Below are positions 25,442-33,590 of a stretch of 64,000 bases of DNA, piece after piece. This DNA comes from Sphaerimonospora sp050942215 (GTDB lineage Bacteria > Actinomycetota > Actinomycetes > Streptosporangiales > Streptosporangiaceae). Numbering within the stretch: the first letter of the stretch is position 1; each line of letters opens with the position of its first letter. Under the pieces are notes generated by a model. That model saw only the letters and a list, made by a program, of their open reading frames with translations, made no database searches and had not been told where the DNA came from. The stretch lies in the NCBI RefSeq assembly GCF_050942215.1, contig NZ_CP192056.1, forward strand, positions 3,038,001 through 3,102,000, given 5' to 3'. The position numbers and the translations under genes were made by a program.

Positions 25442-26605
25442 GTCGAGGACGGCCAGCACCGTTCCCGCGCCGACCGTCAGTCCGCCTTCGCGGATGGCAA
25501 AGCCCAGGCCGGACTCGAGAGCCACGTCTTTACCCAGCTCCACGACCACCTCTACCGTGTCTCCCGGCCCGGCAGACGAGTCCATGACGATCCGGCCGGG
25601 TACGTCGGTGGTGCGGACGTAGAACTGTGGCCGGTAGCCGCCGGCGATGGGCCTGCGCCGCCCGCCCTCGGCCTCCGTGAGGAGATAGATCCTGGCGGTG
25701 AGGCGCCGGTGGGCGCTCTGCGAGCCGGGCGCGGCCAGCACCTGGCCCCGACGTACCTGCTCGCGCCGTACGCCACGCAACAGCACCGCGGCATTGTCGC
25801 CGGCCTCACCCCGGTCCATGGTCCTGCCGAAGGTTTCGACCCCGGTCACCACCGCGGTGAAGCCTCCGCCGAGACCGACGACCTCGACCGTGTCGCCGAT
25901 CTTGACCGTACCGCGCTCGATCGCGCCGGTGACGACGGTGCCGCGGCCCGTGACGGTGAGCACGTTCTCCACCGGCATGAGGAACGGCGCGTCGACATAA
26001 CGGACCGGGACCGGGATGTGGTCGTCCACCGCCTGGAGCAGCGCCTCGACGGACGCCGTCCATTCGGGGTCGCCCTCCAGCGCCCGTAGCCCGGAGACCC
26101 TGATCATGGGCACGTCGTGGTATCCGTGCTCGGCGAGCAGCTCCGTGAGCTCCAGCTCGACCAGGTCGGCCAGCTCGGGGTCGGCGCCGTCCGCCTTGTT
26201 CAGTGCGACGACCAGGTGCTCGACCCCGACCCGCTTGGCGAGCAGCACGTGCTCGCGGGTCTGCGGCATGATGCCGTCCTGTGCGGAGACCACCAGGACG
26301 GCCCCGTCGAGCTGCGCCGCACCTGTGATCATGTTCTTCACGTAGTCGGCGTGGCCGGGCATGTCCACGTGCGCGTAGTGGCGGGTGGCCGTCTCGTACT
26401 CGACGTGCGAGATGTTGATCGTGATGCCCCGCCGCGTCTCCTCCGGCGTACGGTCGATCCGCTCGAACGGCGTGTACGTCGCGCCGCCCCGCTCGGCGAG
26501 CACCTTGGTGATCGCGGCGGTCAGCGTGGTCTTGCCATGGTCGACGTGCCCCATCGTGCCGATGTTGAGGTGGGGCTTGTTCCGCACATAGGCCTGCTTG
26601 GCCAT
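25439..26605 (-). CDS. tuf: translation elongation factor Tu, divergent paralogue
   Basis: 388 residues from ATG 26605 with GAAGGA upstream. All GTPase motifs are present: GHVDHGKT (19-26), RRGITIN (switch I), DMPGH (switch II), NKAD and SGL in place of the usual SAL. Domains 2 and 3 are complete up to FAIREGGLTVGAG. It delivers aminoacyl-tRNA to the ribosome. Compared with main EF-Tu it is Arg-rich in domain 2 (RGVRREQVRRGQVL) and lacks the usual str-operon neighbours (rpsL, rpsG, fusA), so it resembles the extra tuf genes (such as tuf3) of streptomycetes, which are linked to stress or elfamycin tolerance. A structured leader precedes it. Confidence 0.9.
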   Translation of the reverse strand: MAKQAYVRNKPHLNIGTMGHVDHGKTTLTAAITKVLAERGGATYTPFERIDRTPEETRRGITINISHVEYETATRHYAHVDMPGHADYVKNMITGAAQLDGAVLVVSAQDGIMPQTREHVLLAKRVGVEHLVVALNKADGADPELADLVELELTELLAEHGYHDVPMIRVSGLRALEGDPEWTASVEALLQAVDDHIPVPVRYVDAPFLMPVENVLTVTGRGTVVTGAIERGTVKIGDTVEVVGLGGGFTAVVTGVETFGRTMDRGEAGDNAAVLLRGVRREQVRRGQVLAAPGSQSAHRRLTARIYLLTEAEGGRRRPIAGGYRPQFYVRTTDVPGRIVMDSSAGPGDTVEVVVELGKDVALESGLGFAIREGGLTVGAGTVLAVLD

Positions 26606-26633
26606 GATTCCTTCTCCGAAAGCCCGAGGTCTT

Positions 26634-26680
26634 GTGACCCGTGTACGGACGGGGTGGTCAACCTCTCCCCGCCGGGTCAC
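26634..26680 (-). promoter_or_regulatory. structured leader hairpin before tuf
   Basis: GTGACCCG at 26634-26641 pairs perfectly with CGGGTCAC at 26673-26680. The enclosed 31 nt contain further G/C complementarity (CGGGG/CCCCG). The structure ends 28 nt before the tuf start and could regulate translation or attenuation. Confidence 0.4.
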
Positions 26681-27075
26681 ATCAGGACTTTTACGGGAAG
26701 AGGTCAGCGCTCCAGGCCGTCGAGGACACGCTCGAACGCGCCCGCGGTGGCGGGCGTCGTCAGGAGAGCGTGGCGGAACATGAGCGTCATGGTAACCCAC
26801 AGAGCAACGAGCCGCCTCAGACTATTCCGTCGCCTGGCGTCACACGGGTCGGCCATGGGGCCGAGTGATCCGCGCCGGGCCCGGCGAGGCGTCCCGTACG
26901 GCTTGGCCACGCGCCTGGTCCTCCTGGTCGGGTGCCTGGCCGCGGCGTACGGCCGCCGCCACCGTCCCTGTCGTCGCCGGGCGACCTCGTCGCGGTGGTC
27001 GTCGCCCACACCCGGCGGCAGATCGGCAGGTGCCCCGATGATGAACCCTCCGGGCCGGTGACGCGTCCCTCGGGT
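26681..27075. other. 395-bp gap between tuf and the lipoprotein gene
   Basis: No convincing gene. The reverse strand at about 26705-26775 reads TTPATAGAFERVLDGLER before a stop, reminiscent of a TetR C-terminal tail, but nothing upstream supports it. The divergent promoters for tuf and the lipoprotein gene must lie here. Confidence 0.3.
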
Positions 27076-27897
27076 ATGAAGAGATCGCGTTTGACCGTCA
27101 TCGCGTTACTCGCGTCGTTGTGCGCCTGCGGCCAGTCCGATGCCGGTCCGATATTCGCTGTGGCCGGGACCGAGACGATCGTGTTGCCACGGGCCGATCA
27201 GCCCACAGCGCATCGGCCCACCCTGGAGCGGCTCAAGCGAGAGGCGGCGGCGTCGGGCCGGCCCCTGGAGGAGGTCGTCAAGCGGTACGCGACCCGGGTG
27301 GCCGCCACCTCATCGCCCAGGCCGACGGACTTCGAGGGTTACGACCCCGCGGTGACCGAACCGGACGTGACGATCGACGGCATTCCCTACGCCGAGCTGG
27401 TCGACCTCGGGGCCGTCGCCAAAGCGGAGGGCATCTCCTACGAGGAGGCCATCGACCGCTTCGGCTCACAGTCGTCCGACAGCCGGGTGATCGACGAACT
27501 CAACGCGGAGTTCCCCGACGAGATCTCCGGCGTCGCCTACGTCGACGACGGGCTGCGCGTCGGCTTCAAGGGCCCCGTCCCGACTCGCGCGATCGAGTCG
27601 GCCAGGACCCTCCCCATGGAGGTCACCCTGGTCGGCGGCAAGGGATTCTCGACCTCGGAGCTCCGGCGAGCCCAGGACACGATCGTCTCCTGGCTCCGAT
27701 CCCGTCCCGAGGTGGCCACGATGATGGCGCACCCAGATGACGAGACCGGCCAGGTCAAGGTCACGGTTCAGCCGAGGGTGATGCCGGACGACACCGAGGC
27801 GTTCAAGCGTGGGCTTCAGCTCCCGCAGCCGGACAATCCGCACATCACCGTCGAGGTCACGATCTCCGCCGAACCGATCGCCGATCACCTGCGGTGA
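27076..27897 (+). CDS. putative lipoprotein of unknown function
   Basis: 273 residues from ATG 27076. Basic N-terminus (MKRSR), a short hydrophobic stretch and a lipobox-like LCAC with Cys at about 18, then a polar mature part without membrane segments. The region 35-115 has repeated acidic/aliphatic motifs (EGISYEEAIDRFG, ELNAEFPDEISGVAYVDDG). It would be anchored on the outer face of the membrane. I do not recognise the family; similar proteins occur in Streptosporangiaceae. Monocistronic by position. Confidence 0.6.
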   Translation: MKRSRLTVIALLASLCACGQSDAGPIFAVAGTETIVLPRADQPTAHRPTLERLKREAAASGRPLEEVVKRYATRVAATSSPRPTDFEGYDPAVTEPDVTIDGIPYAELVDLGAVAKAEGISYEEAIDRFGSQSSDSRVIDELNAEFPDEISGVAYVDDGLRVGFKGPVPTRAIESARTLPMEVTLVGGKGFSTSELRRAQDTIVSWLRSRPEVATMMAHPDDETGQVKVTVQPRVMPDDTEAFKRGLQLPQPDNPHITVEVTISAEPIADHLR

Positions 27898-28011
27898 GGG
27901 CCACCGGTCGGCCGGAGTGGGTGTCCGCAGCGCCTTCTTCAGGGGGACCTTGGTGAACCGGCCGTAACGGCGAACAGGTGTCTCGCGAGGCGGCCGGACG
28001 CCGGGTGGTTT

Positions 28012-28620
28012 TCAGTGGAGCGGCCAGTTGCGCAGGGCGGCGTCGGCCATCTCCTGGAGTTCATCGTGGCCGACGCCGCTCGCGGTTTGCACGGCGATGC
28101 CGAATGCCAGGGTGGTGATGTAGCGGGCCAGGAGTCCCGGGTCGGTCTCCGGAGGCAGGTCGCCGTCGTCGACGGCTCGCTGGAACCGCTCGCGAAGGCG
28201 GGAGCAGCCGTCGTTTCGCCAGGCGGTGAGCAGGTCGCGGACGCCGCGTCCGGGGTCTCCGGTGGCCAGGGCGCCCTGGACGCCCAGGCATCCATGGGGG
28301 CGGGCGGGGCGGCTGGTGGTCCGGATGGCGCCGGTCAGGATCGCGGTGGCGACGCCGAGGGCGGTCGGCTCTTCCAGGGCCCGGTTCAGGTAGGCGCCCG
28401 GGCCCTGGGTGTAGCGCTCCAGGGCCTTGCGGAACAGTTCCTCCTTGTTGCCGAAGGCCGCGTACATGCTGGTGGCGGAGATGCCCATCGCCTCGGTCAG
28501 CCTGGCCAGGCTGGCCCCCTCGTAACCGTGCTCCCAGAAGATCAGCATGGCGCGTTCGAGTGCTTCGCCGGCGTCGAATCCTCTCGGCCGGCCGACGGGG
28601 CCGCTCTGTCTGGTCTTCAC
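28012..28620 (-). CDS. TetR-family regulator
   Basis: 202 residues from ATG 28620. HTH at about 12-60 (GRPRGFDAGEALERAMLIFW, then MGISATSMYAAFGNKEELF). The GRPRGFD opening and ALERYTQGPGAYLNRALEEP match the well-known TetR group that sits next to SDR and NAD(P)-binding oxidoreductase genes. Two related palindromic sites lie in the divergent gap, and an SDR relic plus an intact NAD(P)-binding protein follow on the other strand, the expected targets. Confidence 0.88.
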   Translation of the reverse strand: MKTRQSGPVGRPRGFDAGEALERAMLIFWEHGYEGASLARLTEAMGISATSMYAAFGNKEELFRKALERYTQGPGAYLNRALEEPTALGVATAILTGAIRTTSRPARPHGCLGVQGALATGDPGRGVRDLLTAWRNDGCSRLRERFQRAVDDGDLPPETDPGLLARYITTLAFGIAVQTASGVGHDELQEMADAALRNWPLH

Positions 28621-28640
28621 ACCCCGCAGCCTACCGCTTC

Positions 28641-28693
28641 TGTATCGATCGTTGCAGAACGTGCTATCGTCGAATTACGCATCGATCGGTACA
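28641..28693. promoter_or_regulatory. pair of TetR operator candidates around CGATCG
   Basis: TGTATCGATCGTTGCA at 28641-28656 and, in the opposite orientation, CGCATCGATCGGTACA at 28678-28693 agree at 13 of 16 positions. Each is itself nearly palindromic. They are 37 bp apart between the TetR gene and the divergent SDR relic/reductase unit. Confidence 0.55.
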
Positions 28694-28715
28694 AAATTCG
28701 ACGGAGGTCATCCAC

Positions 28716-28871
28716 GTGGGACTGCTTGAGGGTGGGACCGCTCTCGTCACCGGCGGCAGCACAGGAACGGGCCTGGCCGGTGCCGTACGGCCGGCGGCCG
28801 AGGGCGCACACCGGCCAGTGCGAGACCGGACTCGACGCGGCCGACGACGCGACGGTCTCACCAAAGGTTGA
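28716..28871 (+). pseudogene. short-chain dehydrogenase, N-terminal relic
   Basis: With ACGGAGG at 28701-28707 before GTG 28716, the frame reads MGLLEGGTALVTGGSTGTGL, a normal SDR start (TGxxxGxG). Homology then shifts frame near AAEGAH and ends after about 50 codons. The catalytic Tyr-Lys region is gone. RBS and operators are intact, so a short peptide may still be made and the promoter now serves the next gene. Confidence 0.55.
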
Positions 28872-28883
28872 GGTAGCGGACCA

Positions 28884-29537
28884 ATGACAGTAATCGGCAT
28901 CATCGGCGCAGGTGAGGTCGGTAGCCAGATCGCGCGTGCGGCGATCGCGAACGGCTACGACGTCGTCATCGCCAACTCACGAGGACCTGAGACTCTGCGG
29001 GACCTCATCGACGAGCTCGGCCCGTCAGCGCGTGCCGCGACCGCTGCCGGCGCTGCCGCCGCCGGTGAGTTCGCAGTCGTGGCGGTCCCCCTCAAGGTGG
29101 TCAACGACATGCCTGAGGAGGAACTGGCCGGCAAGATCGTACTCGACACGAACAACTACATGATTTGGCGCGACGGCCATATCCCGGTCATCGACTCGGG
29201 TGAGAAGACGGTCCACGAGCTGCGCCAAGAGCACCTTCCGCGATCCAAGGTCGTCAAGGCCTTCACCCACATCCAAGCTCCCCGCATCACCACCGCGGGC
29301 AGACCGGCGGGCACCCCCGGTCGCCTGGCGCTGTCGGCCTCGAGCGACTTTCCCGAAGCCGTGGAACTCGTGACGCGACTGTACGACCGGTTCGGGTTCG
29401 ACACCGTGGACAACAGCCCGCTCAGCGAGTCGTGGCGCAGCGGTCCCGGTCAACCCGCGTGGATCGCGCACGAGCACCAGACCCGTTCCGAACTGATCGC
29501 CAACCTCGCCAGGGCGCGGCAGATCATCTTGAGGTGA
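28884..29537 (+). CDS. NADP-dependent F420-reductase-like NAD(P)-binding protein
   Basis: 217 residues. Rossmann motif IGIIGAGEVGSQIARAAIANG at the N-terminus, then VVIANSRGPETL, VVAVPLKVVNDMP, VLDTNNYMIWRDG and KVVKAFTHIQAP, the pattern of the F420-dependent NADP reductase-like family. There is one domain only, cytoplasmic. Follows the SDR relic by 12 nt and is presumably under the TetR at 28012-28620. Confidence 0.8.
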   Translation: MTVIGIIGAGEVGSQIARAAIANGYDVVIANSRGPETLRDLIDELGPSARAATAAGAAAAGEFAVVAVPLKVVNDMPEEELAGKIVLDTNNYMIWRDGHIPVIDSGEKTVHELRQEHLPRSKVVKAFTHIQAPRITTAGRPAGTPGRLALSASSDFPEAVELVTRLYDRFGFDTVDNSPLSESWRSGPGQPAWIAHEHQTRSELIANLARARQIILR

Positions 29538-30119
29538 GACTGTCCCTGGAGCACCGTCACGACCCGCAGGTCAGCGTCCCGAAGTGCCTCGCGGCGGAGG
29601 CCCCGACCTTCCGGTCGCCGGCGTCCGCGAGTTCCTCCGGAAGCCGCGCCGAGCCGGATCGGCACGCGATCTCCGTCGAACTTCCGGTACGCCGCCGGAG
29701 CCGCGGCTGACGGCCGATCCCCCGGATGGCCTGGCCGTATGGCCGGACCGGCCGGAAAATCCCCCCGGCGATATGCCAAGTCATGAGGGACCGATGGAAT
29801 AACAAGGGCTGAGAGTCGGTTAGAGTCGATACCGGTCGATGTGGTCTGTGTCCCCCGGGCCGCAATTATCGCCTTCACGGAATACCGTTCGGCTGGAGCC
29901 GTGTTGTGCCTCTCGCCGAGGAGGCGACCGCCACATCGGCCTTAGCGTGGACGCCCCGCGAGACCTGGTTCTCGCGGGGCGTTCGCGTCTCACCCTCCAC
30001 ACGGCCGCCCCGTTGGGCGTGCCGTACAAATCTCGGCCCGGCGCGTTGCAGGTGCCCCACAGCACACGGACGTCCGCCGCGGCTTAAGGTTGACGCACGT
30101 GCCCGACCGAGGAGAGCCC
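29538..30119. other. 582-bp gap with one strong hairpin
   Basis: No gene recognised on either strand. A perfect 13-bp stem (arms 29951-29963 and 29970-29982, loop CCTGGT, followed by TT) may terminate transcription on either strand. I looked for tRNA, tmRNA and SRP RNA signatures and found none. Confidence 0.35.
29951..29982 (+). terminator. 13-bp perfect-stem hairpin
   Basis: Arms 29951-29963 and 29970-29982 with a 6-nt loop, GC-rich, followed by TTCGC. It stands 414 bp after the nearest upstream stop, so which transcript it ends is unclear. Confidence 0.55.
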
Positions 30120-30770
30120 GTGCTTTACCGCGCCAGCAAGATCATCAGTGTTCCGGTGATGCGCCTGCTGTGGCGGCCAAAGGTGGAGGGGGCCCGCAAC
30201 GTCCCCGCGAACGGGCCGGCGATCCTCGCCTCCAACCACCTTTCCGTGCTCGACTCCTTCCTGCTTCCGGCGGTGCTGCCCCGGCCGGTGCGGTTCGTGG
30301 CCAAGAACGAATACTTCACCGGCAACCCGCTGACCGCCCTGTGGATGCGCGGCATGGGAACCGTCTCCATCGACCGGGAGAACGCCTCGGCCGCCCAGGC
30401 CATGCTCGACTCGGCGGCGGAGGTGCTGAAGGCCGGCGACCTGTTCGGCATCTACCCCGAGGGCACCCGTTCTCCCGACGGCCGCCTGTATCGCGGAAAG
30501 ATCGGCGTGGCCTGGCTCACGCTGACCACCCACGCCCCGGTGATCCCGGTCGCGATGATCGGCGTCGACAAGGTGCTGCCGCCCGGGGCCTCCATTCCGC
30601 GCGTGCGCCGGATCGGCGTACGGATCGGCGAGCCGATGACGTTCACCGGCGACCCCGGCCGGGCGCGTGACCGCCGCGAGGTCACCGACCGGATCATGGA
30701 GGCCATCCAGCGGCTGTCGGGGCAGGAGTACGTCCCGATGTACGCGACGAGCGTCAAGGCGGCCGGCTGA
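30120..30770 (+). CDS. 1-acyl-glycerol-3-phosphate acyltransferase (PlsC-like)
   Basis: 216 residues from GTG 30120, chosen because GAGGAG lies 5 nt upstream; TTG 30090 would add 10 residues. The acyltransferase blocks are present: NHLSVLDS (the HX4D catalytic motif, with H at about 40), GTVSIDRENAS, IYPEGTRSPDG (substrate phosphate binding) and PVIPVAMIG. It transfers acyl groups to lysophospholipid at the membrane in phospholipid synthesis. Followed 76 bp later by the penicillin-binding protein gene. Confidence 0.87.
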   Translation: MLYRASKIISVPVMRLLWRPKVEGARNVPANGPAILASNHLSVLDSFLLPAVLPRPVRFVAKNEYFTGNPLTALWMRGMGTVSIDRENASAAQAMLDSAAEVLKAGDLFGIYPEGTRSPDGRLYRGKIGVAWLTLTTHAPVIPVAMIGVDKVLPPGASIPRVRRIGVRIGEPMTFTGDPGRARDRREVTDRIMEAIQRLSGQEYVPMYATSVKAAG

Positions 30771-30846
30771 TCGCCGGCGGGATGCGCATGCCCGCCTGAT
30801 CCCGTTAGGCTCAGAGATTGATCTGGACCTCAGGGGGTGTCGCGCG

Positions 30847-32472
30847 GTGCCGCGAAAACGTACGGTCGTGATCATGTCCGCCGCGATCGTGGTGGTGGCG
30901 GCAGCGGGGGCCGGGGGCGCCTACTACCTGCTGCACACCCGGGGAACGCCGCTGGAGACGGCGCAGCGGTTCACGTCCGCCTGGTCGCGTGGCGACTTCG
31001 CGGCCATGAAGACCGAGCTCGCGGCCCCGGCCGCGGACTTCGAAGCGGCCTATGCCGAGCTGACGAAGAACCTGCGCGCGACCGAGATCGCCGTGAGCGA
31101 CATGCGCGTGAGCGAACCGGTCGACGACCGCTCCACCGCCTCCTACACGACCACGGTGAAGCTGAAGAACCTGGGCGAGTGGACCTACGAGGGCGAGCTG
31201 AAGCTCGTGGTCGAGGACCGCCACTGGAAGGTGGACTGGTCCCCGTCCGCCGTCCATCCCGCGCTGACCGGGACCAACCGTCTGGCCGTCAAGACGACCT
31301 GGCCGGCCAGGGCCGCGATCACCGACGCGAGCGGCGCGCGCATCGACGACGGCGACGACGGCGGTTCGGTCCAGCAGCTCGTCGGATTCCTCGACAAGGC
31401 CACGGCCAAGGACGTCGGGAAGCTGGGCCCCGCCTATCGGGTGGGCGACGCGGTGGGGCGCGGCGGTCTGCAGGAGACCTTCCAGCGGCGGCTCGCCGGC
31501 ACGCCGACGACGGAGATCCAGGCGGTCGGCGGTGACGAGCGCGAGACCCTGCACACGCTCGAGGGCAGACCGGGCGAGGAGGTGCGCACGAGCCTCGATC
31601 CCCGCGTCCAGCGGGCAGCGGCCGACGCCGTACGCGACCTGGAGAAGCCCGCGTCCCTGGTGGCCGTCCGGCCCTCGACCGGCGAGATCCTCGCCGTCGT
31701 CAACAACAAGGGCGGCTTCAACCGGGCCCTGGACGGCCGCTATCCACCCGGATCGACGTTCAAGGCCGTCACGGCGGCGGGGCTGCTGGCCGCCGGCCTC
31801 ACCCCGTCGTCGACGGTGTCCTGCCCCCGTGAGGCGAACGTCGGCGGCCTGAAGATCCGCAATTCCGACCATGAGGCGTTCGGGTCGCTGTCGTTCCTGG
31901 ACTCCTACGCCCACTCGTGCAACACGACTTTCGCACCGCTGGCCGCTGCCAAGCTCGGCGCGCAGAAGCTGTACGACCTGGCGAACGACTTCGGGTTCAA
32001 CCAGGCGCTGAACATCGGCGTGCCGGCGACGAAGGGCAGCATGCCCAAGGCCACCAGCGACGCCGAGCTCGCGGCCGAGTCCTTCGGCCAGGGCAGGATC
32101 ACCGCCAGTCCGCTGGTGATGGCGGGGGTGGCGGCGGCGATCGCCGACGGGTCGTGGCGTCCGCCCACGCTGGTGCCGTCCCTCAAGCAGAAGTCCTCGC
32201 CCAAGCCGCTGCCCGACGGGGTCGCCGAGCAGCTCCGTTCGATGATGAAGGCGGTCGTGACCAAGGGCACCGCGCGCGGCGCCAAGCTGCCGTCCGGGAC
32301 GGCGGGCAAGACCGGCACCGCCGAGTTCGGCACCGGTCCCAAGCTCGACTCGCACGCCTGGTTCGCCGGCTACCGGGGCGATCTCGCCTTCGCCGTCGTG
32401 GTCGAGGGCGGGGGCGGAGGCGGCGCGGTCGCCGCCCCCGTCGCGGCCGCCTTCCTCAGGGCCCTCGGATAG
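30847..32472 (+). CDS. class B penicillin-binding protein with MecA_N domain
   Basis: 541 residues from GTG 30847 with AGGGGGTG upstream. N-terminal membrane anchor (IVVVAAAGAGGAYYLL), an NTF2-like MecA_N domain at about 35-145 (ETAQRFTSAWSRGDFAAM), and a transpeptidase domain with all three active-site motifs: PPGSTFK (SxxK), HSCNT (SxN) and AGKTGTAE (KTG). It cross-links peptidoglycan outside the membrane. MecA_N is the domain of low-affinity PBPs such as PBP2a, so reduced beta-lactam sensitivity is possible but not shown. Confidence 0.9.
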   Translation: MPRKRTVVIMSAAIVVVAAAGAGGAYYLLHTRGTPLETAQRFTSAWSRGDFAAMKTELAAPAADFEAAYAELTKNLRATEIAVSDMRVSEPVDDRSTASYTTTVKLKNLGEWTYEGELKLVVEDRHWKVDWSPSAVHPALTGTNRLAVKTTWPARAAITDASGARIDDGDDGGSVQQLVGFLDKATAKDVGKLGPAYRVGDAVGRGGLQETFQRRLAGTPTTEIQAVGGDERETLHTLEGRPGEEVRTSLDPRVQRAAADAVRDLEKPASLVAVRPSTGEILAVVNNKGGFNRALDGRYPPGSTFKAVTAAGLLAAGLTPSSTVSCPREANVGGLKIRNSDHEAFGSLSFLDSYAHSCNTTFAPLAAAKLGAQKLYDLANDFGFNQALNIGVPATKGSMPKATSDAELAAESFGQGRITASPLVMAGVAAAIADGSWRPPTLVPSLKQKSSPKPLPDGVAEQLRSMMKAVVTKGTARGAKLPSGTAGKTGTAEFGTGPKLDSHAWFAGYRGDLAFAVVVEGGGGGGAVAAPVAAAFLRALG

Positions 32473-32605
32473 GAGGGCCCTCTGATGGGCCGGTACGGCA
32501 CCGGGCGTCGTGCGGCGGGTTCCGCATCGCGATGATCGGCCCCGCCGTCACGGAGGCGGGACATGGCGTGCGCGGCACGTACGCGTGCCCGGCGGCGGGG
32601 CCCGG

Positions 32606-33115
32606 TCAGGATCCGGCGCTGCGGACTTCGAACAGGAAGCAGCCGAACTCCACGGCGCGGGCGTGGATCAACGCGACCTCCGGGTCGTCCAGCATCGACC
32701 CCAGCAGCGCGGACGCCGTCGCCGGATCGGCCGAGCGACGCTCGTCGACCAACCGGCCGCCGAGGATCGATCCATCGGCCCGGTAGGCGCGGAACACGCG
32801 GAGCGGCCCTCCCATCTCCTCCGGATAACCCGGTAGCGGGCTCGCGCACGGGCCGGCGTGGATGAACACGGGCCCCAGCTCCTCGTACGGACCGGGATCG
32901 GCGCCGGTTTCGGCCGCCCAGCGGCGAAGCGGCGCGTAGGAGACCAGCACGATCTCCTCGCCGGGGAGCGAGCGTCGAAGACAGCAGCGCAGCGGGCTGC
33001 CGCCCGCCATGTCGGTGATCTTCCGTGGTTCGCGGCCCGCGTCGTCCACGTTCCTCAACCGGTCCGCCACAACGGGCCCGATGGCCCGGATGTCGAAATC
33101 CATGTTTCCGAGCAT
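32606..33115 (-). CDS. DUF1203-family protein
   Basis: 169 residues from ATG 33115 (GGGGGAGG 3 nt upstream); ATG 33103, where family members usually begin with MDF, is equally plausible. Conserved blocks: GGSPLRCCLRRSLPGEEIVLVSYAPLR (written here only as GSPLRCCLRRS and LVSYAPLRRW), GPVFIHAGPC, and FRAYRADGSILGG. No catalytic role has been established for the family. Stands alone between the PBP and DUF3040 genes. Confidence 0.8.
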   Translation of the reverse strand: MLGNMDFDIRAIGPVVADRLRNVDDAGREPRKITDMAGGSPLRCCLRRSLPGEEIVLVSYAPLRRWAAETGADPGPYEELGPVFIHAGPCASPLPGYPEEMGGPLRVFRAYRADGSILGGRLVDERRSADPATASALLGSMLDDPEVALIHARAVEFGCFLFEVRSAGS

Positions 33116-33168
33116 CGTCCTCCCCCGACGACGAACGCTGGCGGAAACCGGCCATCGCAGTCGGCGGA

Positions 33169-33456
33169 TCAGAGCGCGAGGGCGGCCGCGTTGTGCTGGA
33201 GAGCCATGATCAGCAGGGCCGTGATCAACACCACGATCAGCACCCAGCTCAGCGTGATGATCAGGGTGGATCGGCGTGGCCATCGGCTCCCGGCCCCGTC
33301 GGCGGACGGATCGGCCGGCCGTCGCCGGCCGCCGTGCTCCCTCCGTTCCACCCGATGGTTGAAGGACTCGATCCTGGCAGCCAATTTGGGGTCTTCGTCG
33401 GTGAGGTGCCGCTCGATCATCGCAAGCATTCGCTCTTCGTCCTGCGACCAGGCCAT
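33169..33456 (-). CDS. DUF3040 membrane protein
   Basis: 95 residues. It opens with the DUF3040 pattern WSQDEERMLAMIERHLTDED and PKLAARIESF, followed by a basic linker and one C-terminal membrane helix (TLIITLSWVLIVVLITALLI). Small actinobacterial membrane protein of unknown function, often adjacent to cell-envelope genes. Confidence 0.8.
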   Translation of the reverse strand: MAWSQDEERMLAMIERHLTDEDPKLAARIESFNHRVERREHGGRRRPADPSADGAGSRWPRRSTLIITLSWVLIVVLITALLIMALQHNAAALAL

Positions 33457-33590
33457 GGCGCAACTCTCCAGAACGCGAGGTGTGTGCCGACTTTCTGCCC
33501 ATCGTTCAAGATCGTTAGCCGTTTCCAGGGACGCTATTTGCCTGGGGTTGAAACTTGCGATCGGGATCGAAATCTTGTTCTAATGGAGTT

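Noticed and set aside
29538..30119. Possible tRNA, tmRNA or SRP RNA in a 582-bp gap
   Set aside because: No T-loop, anticodon arm or SRP Alu/S-domain consensus found; only a terminator-like hairpin.
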